A DNA stretch of 64,000 nucleotides from contig JADJXE010000001.1 of assembly GCA_016716005.1 (NCBI GenBank), forward strand, positions 1,191,001 through 1,255,000, read 5' to 3'. Position 1 is the first letter of the stretch. Each line of letters starts with the position of its first letter. This DNA comes from Acidimicrobiales bacterium. GTDB taxonomy: Bacteria; Actinomycetota; Acidimicrobiia; Acidimicrobiales; JADJXE01. Shown here one piece after another: positions 51,766-59,356 of this stretch. The position numbers and the translations under genes are program-made. A model generated the notes under the pieces. That model searched no databases, had not been told where the DNA came from, and saw only the letters and a program-made list of their open reading frames with translations.

Positions 51766-52587
51766 ATGCGCGACCGACCCACGGGGCGACGCCGGCTGGC
51801 CCGCTCGACGGCCGGTGTGGCCGCCGTGCTCGTGGCCCTGCTCGCCGCCGGTTGCCGCGGCGGCGATCCCGACCCGGGATCGACCGGCCCCGTCCTCGGG
51901 CTGGTGGAGCCGGGGGCGCTCACGGCCTGCGTGAGCGCCCCGCACCCGCCGTTCACCACCCTCGACCCGGCCGCCGCCGCCGGCCTCGGTGGCCTCGACC
52001 CCGAGCTCCTGCGGGAGGTGGCGGCCGGCCTCGGGCTCGAGCTCCAGCTCCGCCGGGTGCCCGACGTCCGCACCTGGGAGCGCCCGGCGCTGGGCCAGTG
52101 CGACCTGGCCGCCGGCGGCCTGTCCGCCGATCCCTCGTGGGGTGACCGGGCCGAGCCCTCGGCCGCCTACGCGTCGAACCCGCTCGTCCTGCTCGTGAGC
52201 GCCGACGCCGAGGAGGTGGACGGCCTCGACGACCTCGAGGGCGGCACCGTCGCCGTCCAGGCCGGCAGCGCCGCCGACGCGGCCGTGCGCAGCCGCCTCC
52301 CGGCGGCCGACGTCGCCTCCCTGGCCGACCCCGTGGCCGCCGTGGCCGACCTCCGCTCCGGCGCCGTCGACGGGGTCGTGGCCGACCGCGCCCTCCTCGG
52401 GCCGATCGCGGCCGTCGCCGCCGACCTCGTGGTGATAGGGACCGTCGCCGACGGCGACGACGTGGTGCTGGCCCTCGACCCCGCCCGGCCGGCGCTGGTC
52501 GCCGCCGTGGACGAGCAGCTCGGCCGGCTCGCCGACGACGGGACGCTGGACGGGCTCGACGATCGTTGGCTGGGGCCGCTGGGCTGA
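51766..52587 (+). CDS. Solute-binding lipoprotein (amino-acid ABC transporter type)
   Basis: This 273-residue protein has a basic N-terminus, hydrophobic core and lipobox LAAGC (Cys30). The mature part is a bilobal SBP_bac_3-type fold: ACVSAPHPPFTTLDP opening, QCDLAAGGLSADPSWGDRAEPSAAYASNPLVLLVSA and DLEGGTVAVQAGSAADAAVRSRLP. No permease or ATPase gene is adjacent, so it is an orphan binding protein or serves a distant transporter. The ligand is probably an amino acid (inference). Confidence 0.83.
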   Translation: MRDRPTGRRRLARSTAGVAAVLVALLAAGCRGGDPDPGSTGPVLGLVEPGALTACVSAPHPPFTTLDPAAAAGLGGLDPELLREVAAGLGLELQLRRVPDVRTWERPALGQCDLAAGGLSADPSWGDRAEPSAAYASNPLVLLVSADAEEVDGLDDLEGGTVAVQAGSAADAAVRSRLPAADVASLADPVAAVADLRSGAVDGVVADRALLGPIAAVAADLVVIGTVADGDDVVLALDPARPALVAAVDEQLGRLADDGTLDGLDDRWLGPLG

Positions 52588-52618
52588 CCGTGCTGCCGAC
52601 ACCGGGCCGGCACCTTGC

Positions 52619-53026
52619 TCAGGCGTCGGCGGCAGCCCGGTGCTCGTCGATCACCCGGCGGACCGTTGCGGCGATCTCCTCGGCCGATGCACCCGGCGTG
52701 AGCACGGCGGCCACCCCCCGCTCGGTCAGGAGGGCGACGTCGGGGCCGGGCACGATGCCACCAACGATCACGGGGATGTCGAGGCCCGCGGCCCGGATCC
52801 GCTCCACGACCCGGGGAGCGAGGGTGAGGTGGGCTCCGGAGAGCATGGACAGCCCGACGGCGTCGACGTCCTCGTCGACCGCGGCCGCGGCCACCGTGTC
52901 GGGCGTCTGGAACAGCCCGGTGTAGATCACCTCGAACCCGGCGTCGCGCAGGATCCGCGCGACCACCTTCACCCCGCGGTCGTGGCCGTCGAGGCCCACC
53001 TTGGCGACGAGCACCCGGTCACTCAT
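52619..53026 (-). CDS. icmB: B12-binding small subunit of an acyl-CoA mutase (IcmB-like)
   Basis: This 135-residue protein is a stand-alone cobalamin-binding domain. It carries the base-off motif DGHDRG (Asp13, His15, Gly18), then SML and GGIVPGPD for the corrin. The length equals Streptomyces IcmB (about 136 residues). The catalytic large subunit is encoded at 59357-61000 without such a domain; both flank the liv operon on the same strand. Together they should form isobutyryl-CoA mutase (see the large subunit). GAGGAGCG lies before the ATG. Confidence 0.85.
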   Translation of the reverse strand: MSDRVLVAKVGLDGHDRGVKVVARILRDAGFEVIYTGLFQTPDTVAAAAVDEDVDAVGLSMLSGAHLTLAPRVVERIRAAGLDIPVIVGGIVPGPDVALLTERGVAAVLTPGASAEEIAATVRRVIDEHRAAADA

Positions 53027-53033
53027 GCGCTCC

Positions 53034-53414
53034 TCACGATACGTGGCCGCCGGCCGCCCGCACCCGCTCGTAGGCCAGGGTGTCGAGGTAGTCGGCGTCG
53101 CAGCTGATCAGCCCGCCACGGAACCGGTAGAGGCTGTAGCCCGCGACGTCGCCGCCGGCCAGGTGGGCGATCCACCGGGCCCAGCCCACGTCGCCGTCAG
53201 CGGCGGCGTCGACCAGCTCGAAGCGGGTCCCGCTGGCGGCCATCACCCGCTCCATCCTGGCCAGGAACGAGCCGATCGCGTCCCTGCCGGTCAGGGTGCC
53301 GTAGAGCGGGTCGACGAAGACGGCGTCGTCGGTGAACAGCGCCAGCAGCTCGGCGTAGCGGCCTTCGTCCTGGATCGCCCAGAAGCGGGCGATGGTGTCA
53401 GCGGCGGGGGTCAT
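53034..53414 (-). CDS. SnoaL/NTF2-fold protein
   Basis: This 126-residue protein has IARFWAIQDEGRYAELLALFTDDAVFVDPLYGTLTGRDAIGSFLARMERVMAA, WIAHLAGGDVAGYSLYRFRGGLISCDADYLDT. This is the polyketide-cyclase/nuclear-transport-factor fold. No catalytic residues can be assigned. It sits 7 bp upstream of the mutase small subunit and 27 bp after livF, so it seems part of the liv operon. ATG 53414 is chosen because the longer frame adds a stretch without a ribosome binding site. Confidence 0.82.
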   Translation of the reverse strand: MTPAADTIARFWAIQDEGRYAELLALFTDDAVFVDPLYGTLTGRDAIGSFLARMERVMAASGTRFELVDAAADGDVGWARWIAHLAGGDVAGYSLYRFRGGLISCDADYLDTLAYERVRAAGGHVS

Positions 53415-53441
53415 GGCTCCTCCCGAGCTCGGCGGCATGGG

Positions 53442-54152
53442 TCACAGCGCGGCGTCACCGAGGTAGCTCACCTCGAACAGGTCACGACGATCGGCCAGGT
53501 CGGCGGCCGAGCCGTGGAGGACCAGGTCGCCGTGCGAGAGCACGTACGCCCGGTCGGCGACCGTGAGGGCCATGTGGACGTGCTGCTCGACCACCAGCAC
53601 GCCGGCCCCGGTGTCGTCGGCGATCTGGCGCAGGATCGGGAGCAGCCGCTCCACGATCACCGGCGCCAGCCCGAGGCTCATCTCGTCGACCATCAGGAGC
53701 CGGGGGGTGGAGCACAGGGCCCGTCCCAGCGCCAGCATCTGCTGCTCGCCGCCGCTCAGCAGGCCCACCTTGCGGTCGAGCAGCGGCCCGAGCGCAGGGA
53801 AGTAGCCGACCACGGCGTCGAGGTCGAGGCCGCCCCGGCGCGCACCGAGCCGCAGGTTCTCGCGGACCGTGAGCCCATAGAACAGGGCCCGGTCCTCGGG
53901 CACGTGGGCGACGCCCCGGCGGGCCACGGCCTGGGGACGCCGGCCGCGCACCACCCCGCCGAGCACGCGCACCGTGCCCCGCATGGGTGGGACGAGCCCC
54001 GACACGGTGAGCAGGGTCGTGGTCTTGCCTGCGCCGTTGGGGCCGAGCAGGGCGACCACTTCGCCCTCGTCGACGTGCAGGCTCAGATCGCGCACGACCG
54101 CGGCGCCGTTGTAGCCCGCCCACAGGTCGCTGATGTCGAGCAGCGTGCTCAC
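53442..54152 (-). CDS. livF: Branched-chain amino acid ABC transporter ATPase LivF
   Basis: This 236-residue ATPase has Walker A LLGPNGAGKTT, signature LSGGEQQML, Walker B RLLMVDEMSLGL and the LivF-type opening LWAGYNGAAVVRDLSLHVDEGEVVA. The start overlaps the livG stop by 4 bp. Together with LivG, LivHM and LivJ it takes up branched-chain amino acids or related amides. Confidence 0.95.
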   Translation of the reverse strand: MSTLLDISDLWAGYNGAAVVRDLSLHVDEGEVVALLGPNGAGKTTTLLTVSGLVPPMRGTVRVLGGVVRGRRPQAVARRGVAHVPEDRALFYGLTVRENLRLGARRGGLDLDAVVGYFPALGPLLDRKVGLLSGGEQQMLALGRALCSTPRLLMVDEMSLGLAPVIVERLLPILRQIADDTGAGVLVVEQHVHMALTVADRAYVLSHGDLVLHGSAADLADRRDLFEVSYLGDAAL

Positions 54153-55042
54153 GCCGTGGGCTCCCCCGGCTGGGGGCCGGCGGGGGCCCGCTCGGCCTCC
54201 TCGGCCAGGCGAGCCAGGTCGGCCTCGGCCCGGGCAGTGACCTCCCTCGACTGCTCACCGAGGTAGGCGCCGATCACCGCCTCGTCGCGGCGGATGACCG
54301 ATGGGGGGCCGTGGGCGATCACCTGGCCGAACTCCAGCACGAAGATGTCGTCGCACACCGAGAGCACCAGGCCCATGTCGTGGTCGACCAGGAGCACCGT
54401 GATGCCGTGGCCCAGGAGCTGGCGCAGGTGGCAGCCGAGCAGCTCGCTCTCGGCGCTGTCGAGGCCGGCGGCCGGCTCGTCGAGCAGCACCAGCCGGGGC
54501 GACGACGCCAGCGCCCGGGCCACGCCCACCAGCTTGCGCTGGCCCTGCGAGAGCTCGTTCGGGAACCGCGAGGCCAGGTCGGCGATGCCGAGCAGCTCGA
54601 GCCCGTAGGCCACGCCCTCCTCGGCCCGCCGGCGGCCCGGCCGCACGACGTCGGCGAGCACGTGCCACCAGCGGGGCCGCTCGGCCGCGACCAGCAGGTT
54701 CTCGCGGACGTCGAGGTCGTCGAACAGCTCGAGCGACTGGAACGTGCGGGTGAGGCCGGCCCGGGCCCGCTGGTGGGCGGGCAGGCCGGTGAGGTCCTGA
54801 CCCCCGAACCGCAGCCGCCCACCGGACAGGGGCACGAAGCCGGTGACCGCGTCGATGAACGTGGTCTTGCCGGCGCCGTTGGGGCCGATCAGCCCGACCA
54901 GCGAGCCCTCGGCGACCGCGAGGTCGACCTCCTCGAGGGCGCGGAGCCCCCCGAAGGTGACCGAGATCTCCCGGGCCTCGAGGAGCCCCTCGCCCGTCAC
55001 CGCACCCCCGGCCGGGCGGGCCCCCATCTCAGCGGGCGACAT
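54149..55042 (-). CDS. livG: Branched-chain amino acid ABC transporter ATPase LivG
   Basis: This 297-residue ATPase has Walker A GLIGPNGAGKTTFIDAVTGF, the LivG signature LTRTFQSLELFDDLDVRENLLVA, LSQGQRKLVGVARAL and Walker B RLVLLDEPAAGLD. A C-terminal extension of about 40 residues follows the ATPase. The start at 55042 overlaps livHM by 14 bp; a later ATG at 55027 avoids the overlap. Confidence 0.95.
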   Translation of the reverse strand: MSPAEMGARPAGGAVTGEGLLEAREISVTFGGLRALEEVDLAVAEGSLVGLIGPNGAGKTTFIDAVTGFVPLSGGRLRFGGQDLTGLPAHQRARAGLTRTFQSLELFDDLDVRENLLVAAERPRWWHVLADVVRPGRRRAEEGVAYGLELLGIADLASRFPNELSQGQRKLVGVARALASSPRLVLLDEPAAGLDSAESELLGCHLRQLLGHGITVLLVDHDMGLVLSVCDDIFVLEFGQVIAHGPPSVIRRDEAVIGAYLGEQSREVTARAEADLARLAEEAERAPAGPQPGEPTA

Positions 55043-57065
55043 CGACGGCAGCCTCCCGGGTGGGCGGCGCGGTCCCGGCTCGCTCGGCCGGCGCGACGGC
55101 CGGGTGCTTCGCCATCACGCCCAGTCGCCGGAACCCGTGGCGGGCGGCACCGGCGATGCCCTCGGGGTTCACGATGGCGGTGATGATCAGCGCCAGGCCC
55201 CCGATGAGCAGCTCGTACCGGCCCAGGCCCTCGTCGCTCCAGGCCGACACCACCCACTCGAGCGCCTTGAAGACGATGCCGCCCGCCACCAGCGAGCCGG
55301 CGATGAGCGCACCGGACACGCTCGAGATGCCACCGAGATAGGCGAAGGCGAGGAACGTCAGCGAGGCGAACACGCCGTAGGAGATGTCGGAGATGGCGCC
55401 CTGCTGGTAGGCGATCATGCAGCCGGCCACCCCGGCCACGAACGACGAGATGCCGAACGCCAGCAGCTTCGTGCGGGCGACGTCGATGCCGGCCGCCGCC
55501 GCGGCCCGCTCGTTCGACCGCACCGCGAGCATGCGCCGCCCGGTCCCGGCCCGCCGCAGGTTCGCCACGGCCAGGCCGACCAGCACCAGCACCACCAGTG
55601 CGAAGAGGCCGAACTCGATGCGGAACAGGTCGCCCGGGCGCTGGAATCCGAGGTCGATCCCGAACAGCGTCGGGTTCGGCACCGGGGCACCACCCGTGCT
55701 GGCGCCGGTGTAGTCGGGGTTCTTGAACACGAACTCCTGGACGGCCACACCGCCGGCCAGCGTGACGATCGCCAGGTTGATCCCCCGGACCCGCAGCGCC
55801 GGGAGGCCCACCAGCAGCCCGAACACGGTGGCCAGCGAGGCCGCCATGAGCGGCGCCAGGGGGAACGGCACGCCCCACTGGTCGGCGAAGCGCGACAGCG
55901 AGAACCCGGCCACGCCGGCGAGCGCCATCTGGGCCAGGGAGATCTGGCCCACGTAGCCCGTGAGCACCACGAAGCTCAGGCACATGGTGGCGGCGACGAT
56001 GCTGGTGACCAGAGCCAGCCGCCAGCCGCCCTGCGTGAGCACCACCAGCGCGGCCACCACCACGAACGGCACCCCGACCGTGAGCAGCCCCGGGCGCGGG
56101 CGCGGCGAGAACGGCAGGCGCCCCTCCGACAGCGTCCCCCGGGCAGGCAGGCGCTTGCCGAGGAAGTAGATGGCCGCCACGATCACGAGGAAGGGGATGC
56201 CCTCACGCACCCCGATCCGAGGGAAGCCCGGGTGGTCGGTCTGCACCTTGAGCAGCACCGACTGGATCATCCCGAGGCCCAGGCCGGCCGCGGCCGTGAT
56301 CCCGAACGAGCGCAGCTGGCCGAGGAGGCAGGCTCCGAGCGCCGGCACGACCAGCAGGGTGAAGATGATCGGGTCGAGCCCTGTGACCGGGGCGGCGAGG
56401 ATGCCACCGATCGCCCCGATCACCGACGCCAGCACCCAGTTGGCGCCGGCCAGCGAGTCGGACGAGAAGCCGAGGAGGGTGGCGCCCTTCTCGTTCTCGG
56501 CCGCCGCCCTGGTGGCCAGGCCGAACCGCGTGAAGCGGTAGACGAGCCACAGCACCACCGCGACCGCGACCACCAAAGCCGCCAGGTAGAGGTTGTCCCG
56601 GGGCACCTTCAGCGAACCGAGCTCGACGACCTCGTTGGGGAGGATCGGCGCCAGCCGGCGGTTGGCGTCGTCGAAGCGCAGGAGCACCAGCGACTGGAGC
56701 ACCAGCATGACCCCGATGGACGCCACCACCTTGGCCAGCACCGGCGCGCGCCGCAGCGGCCGGAACACGAGCAGGTGGACGGCCAGCCCGAGCAGCGCCG
56801 CGGTCGCCAGCGCGAGCACGAGCGAAGGGACGAAGGCGACCTCGGTCCCGACGTGGTAGCGGTCGGGCAGGCCGGGCACCGGGAACGGGTAGGCACCCTT
56901 CGTGCGCAGCTCGCTGAACACGTAGGTGGCCCACATCGCCATGGCACCCTGGGCGAAGTTGATGACGCCCGAGCCCTTGTAGGCCACGAGCACGCCCAGG
57001 GCCACCATGGCGACGGCCGCACCGCCGGCCAGGCCGAGCAGCGCGAATGCGAGGTAGTCGCTCAT
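55029..57065 (-). CDS. livHM: Fused branched-chain amino acid permease LivH-LivM
   Basis: This 678-residue membrane protein is a fusion of the two permease subunits. LivH occupies about 1-300 (VAYKGSGVINFAQGAMAMWATYVFSELR; SVIGAIGGILAAPVTGLDP). LivM occupies about 340-660 (SFVVLTGYVGQISLAQMALAGVAGFSLSRFA; RTKLLAFGISSFVAGVAGCMIAYQQGAIS). Each half has about eight hydrophobic segments. Fusion fixes the ratio of the two. A proline-rich link and soluble stretch joins them near 310. Confidence 0.93.
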   Translation of the reverse strand: MSDYLAFALLGLAGGAAVAMVALGVLVAYKGSGVINFAQGAMAMWATYVFSELRTKGAYPFPVPGLPDRYHVGTEVAFVPSLVLALATAALLGLAVHLLVFRPLRRAPVLAKVVASIGVMLVLQSLVLLRFDDANRRLAPILPNEVVELGSLKVPRDNLYLAALVVAVAVVLWLVYRFTRFGLATRAAAENEKGATLLGFSSDSLAGANWVLASVIGAIGGILAAPVTGLDPIIFTLLVVPALGACLLGQLRSFGITAAAGLGLGMIQSVLLKVQTDHPGFPRIGVREGIPFLVIVAAIYFLGKRLPARGTLSEGRLPFSPRPRPGLLTVGVPFVVVAALVVLTQGGWRLALVTSIVAATMCLSFVVLTGYVGQISLAQMALAGVAGFSLSRFADQWGVPFPLAPLMAASLATVFGLLVGLPALRVRGINLAIVTLAGGVAVQEFVFKNPDYTGASTGGAPVPNPTLFGIDLGFQRPGDLFRIEFGLFALVVLVLVGLAVANLRRAGTGRRMLAVRSNERAAAAAGIDVARTKLLAFGISSFVAGVAGCMIAYQQGAISDISYGVFASLTFLAFAYLGGISSVSGALIAGSLVAGGIVFKALEWVVSAWSDEGLGRYELLIGGLALIITAIVNPEGIAGAARHGFRRLGVMAKHPAVAPAERAGTAPPTREAAVDVAR

Positions 57066-57095
57066 GCCCCCGGCATCACGTGACGCAGCGAGCGC

Positions 57096-58382
57096 TCAAC
57101 CCAGCAGGCCGATGGCGTTGATGGGTGTGCCCCCCGTGGCGTCCTCGAAGCCGTCGGCGGTCTTCGTGTAGATGAACACGTCGGTGTTGCACACCGCCGG
57201 GAAGCCGGGCACGGACCCGCACGCCCAGTCGATGCCACCGGTGAGGAAGACCGGACCCGGGTTGGCCTTCACGTGGTCGTAGAGCGCCTGGCCGGTCAGG
57301 CCGTCGACGCCCGCACCCTCCATCGCGGTCGCCAGGGTGAACACGAGCTGCCAGGCCGGCACGTAGAAGCCGCCGATGTCGACGACGCCGCCCGGGTTGT
57401 ACTCGGCCGAGCCCTCGCGGAACATCAGCGCCTCGGGGTCGGTCGCGTCGGCGCCCACGTTCACGCTCTGGGCCGCGAAGCTCCACCCGGTGGCCGCCTC
57501 CTCGCCACCGGCGCCCTCGATCACGGCGTTGCTCCGGCACAGCCCGGTGGTCAGCACCGGGGTGTCGATGGCGAACTTGGCGCGAGAGGCCATCACGCCC
57601 GAGCAGAAGTTGCCGCTGGCCAGCACGATCCAGGCATCGGCACCCTCGGCGTCGGCGGCCTGGACGATCGGGTCGTAGCTGGGCTCGCCGTCCCTGCCCT
57701 GCACCTCGGCGTACGGGATGCCGAGCGTGTCCAGCGGCCCCTTCAGCAGCGGCAGGGCCGCGACGGCCGCCGCGTTGTCGGTGGTGACGATGGCCACCTT
57801 CTGGTAGCCCTCGTCGGCCGCGTACTGCGCGATGGCGGGCATGATCCCCGGGTTGCCGGCGCCCCAGTAGAGGGAGAAGTCGGCCGAGAACTCCTGGGGC
57901 AGGATCGGCGTCATCCCGAAGATGGGGATGCCGGCCGCCTGCAGCACGGGCTGGGCGACGGGCACCGCGATGTCGATCCCGATGCCGACGGCCAGCACCC
58001 CGTCCTCGATGAACTGCTGGGCGCAGGCCTGGGTCGACTCCGGCGTGCCCTGGGCCTCGCACACCAGCAGGTCGATCGGTCGGCCGTCGACGCCACCGGC
58101 GTCGTTGTTGAGGTACTCGACGGCCGACTCGACCCCGTCGGAGTAGTCGAAGAAGTCGAACGCGGTGGTGCCGACGATGTTCAGGAAGCCGATCTTGATC
58201 GGCTCGCCCTCGGCGACCTCCGCGGCGCTGGTGTCGGTGGTGTCGCCGGTGGTCGTCTGGGTGGTGTCGGCCGCCGTCGTGTCGGTGGTCGAGGTGTCGT
58301 CGTCGTCGCCGCACGCGGCGAGCACGAGGACCCCGGCCAGCACCAGAGCGAGCAGGCGTGCGGCACGCCGCGAAGTGCGCAT
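57096..58382 (-). CDS. livJ: Branched-chain amino acid ABC transporter substrate-binding lipoprotein
   Basis: This 428-residue lipoprotein (lipobox LAAC, Cys24) has a Thr/Asp-rich linker (DDDDTSTTDTTAADTTQTTTGDTTDTS, about 26-52) and a periplasmic-binding-protein type I fold: IKIGFLNIVGTTAFDFFDYSDGVESAVEYLNNDAGGVDGRPIDLLVCEAQG. It delivers the amino acid to LivHM. The linker resembles that of the lipoprotein at 11952. The ATG at 58382 has GGGGGGAA upstream; a longer frame begins at 58400. Leader region 58383-58470 contains TTGACC as a possible -35 element. Confidence 0.92.
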   Translation of the reverse strand: MRTSRRAARLLALVLAGVLVLAACGDDDDTSTTDTTAADTTQTTTGDTTDTSAAEVAEGEPIKIGFLNIVGTTAFDFFDYSDGVESAVEYLNNDAGGVDGRPIDLLVCEAQGTPESTQACAQQFIEDGVLAVGIGIDIAVPVAQPVLQAAGIPIFGMTPILPQEFSADFSLYWGAGNPGIMPAIAQYAADEGYQKVAIVTTDNAAAVAALPLLKGPLDTLGIPYAEVQGRDGEPSYDPIVQAADAEGADAWIVLASGNFCSGVMASRAKFAIDTPVLTTGLCRSNAVIEGAGGEEAATGWSFAAQSVNVGADATDPEALMFREGSAEYNPGGVVDIGGFYVPAWQLVFTLATAMEGAGVDGLTGQALYDHVKANPGPVFLTGGIDWACGSVPGFPAVCNTDVFIYTKTADGFEDATGGTPINAIGLLG

Positions 58383-58470
58383 GGATTCCCCCCGGAGCAC
58401 GTGCGCCGCCGCTCCCCTGGCCGACGGCCCCGTGATTCAAACAGCCGGAAACTAACCGGTCAATAGGATC

Positions 58471-58625
58471 GGCCCCGGGGCCCGCCACCATGGCGCGGGC
58501 GCACCTGCCGGGACGCCACCATCCCCACCTGGCGCGCGCCGGCCCCCCGGGCCCGCCACCATGGCGCGAGCGCACGTGCCGGGAGGCCACCATGGCCACA
58601 TGGCGCGCACCGGCCCCCGGGCCCG
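58471..58625. repeat. Imperfect 71-bp direct repeat between livJ and the CPBP gene
   Basis: Two copies (58471-58541 and 58542-58612) plus a partial third share GGCCC-rich ends and the sequence GCCCGCCACCATGGCGCG with a following GCGCAC-TGCCGGGA part. Each copy contains shorter repeats of GCCACCAT. The repeat supplies several closely spaced ATG codons just before the CPBP gene, so that gene's start is unclear. Confidence 0.85.
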
Positions 58626-59346
58626 GACCCCCGGTGGCACCGGCCCGTGGTGGCCCCTGGCGGCAACGATCGCCCTGCTGGCCGTCTCGAACGTGATGAC
58701 CAACCGGGTGCTGCCGGGGGCCGTCTACGTCCCCTGGAACCTGGCCGTGGCGGCCGCCCTGCTCTGGCTGGCCCTCGGCCCCGGCCGGCTCACGCCACCC
58801 GAGGTCGGGGTCGACCCCCGTGATGCGCGGTCGGGCGTGCGCTGGGGCCTGGCCGCGGCGGGCCTCGTCCTGGCCGTCTACCTGATCGGGGCGGCCCTGC
58901 CCGCGACGAGGGGCCTCTTCGAGGACGAGCGGATCGGCGAGCGAGGCGCGTGGGAGGCCGCCTTCCAGACGTTGGTGCGCATCCCGCTCGGCACCGTCGT
59001 CATGGAGGAGATCGCGTTCCGCGGCGTCCTGCTCGGCCTCGTCGCCCGCCGGAGCGGCCTGGTCCGGGGCGTGGTGTGGTCGAGCCTCCTGTTCGGCGTC
59101 TGGCACGTGCTGCCGTCCATCGGGATCGAGGACGTCAACCCGGTGCTGCGCGACGTGTTCGGCGACAGCCCCGTCGCCGCGGTGCTGGCCGTTGCCCTCG
59201 CCGTGGTGGGGACGGGTCTCGCCGGCCTCGTCTTCGTGTTCCTGCGCCTGCGGTCGCGCAGCCTGCTGGCCCCGATCCTCCTCCACACGGCCGTCAACAG
59301 CCTGGCCTTCGCGACCGCCTGGGCCGTGATCGGGTTGCAGGGCTGA
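58561..59346 (+). CDS. CPBP family intramembrane protease
   Basis: This 261-residue membrane protein has about seven hydrophobic segments and the three CPBP motifs: VMEEIAFRGVLLG (EExxxR), LLFGVWHVLPS (FxxxH) and LLHTAVNSLAF (H with N). Proteases of this family process prenylated proteins or bacteriocins, or serve self-immunity. The start is uncertain: ATG 58561 begins inside the 71-bp repeat, while ATG 58600 starts after it and still keeps all membrane segments. The gene stands alone, divergent from livJ and convergent with the mutase. Confidence 0.87.
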   Translation: MARAHVPGGHHGHMARTGPRARTPGGTGPWWPLAATIALLAVSNVMTNRVLPGAVYVPWNLAVAAALLWLALGPGRLTPPEVGVDPRDARSGVRWGLAAAGLVLAVYLIGAALPATRGLFEDERIGERGAWEAAFQTLVRIPLGTVVMEEIAFRGVLLGLVARRSGLVRGVVWSSLLFGVWHVLPSIGIEDVNPVLRDVFGDSPVAAVLAVALAVVGTGLAGLVFVFLRLRSRSLLAPILLHTAVNSLAFATAWAVIGLQG

Positions 59347-59356
59347 GCCGGCCGGC

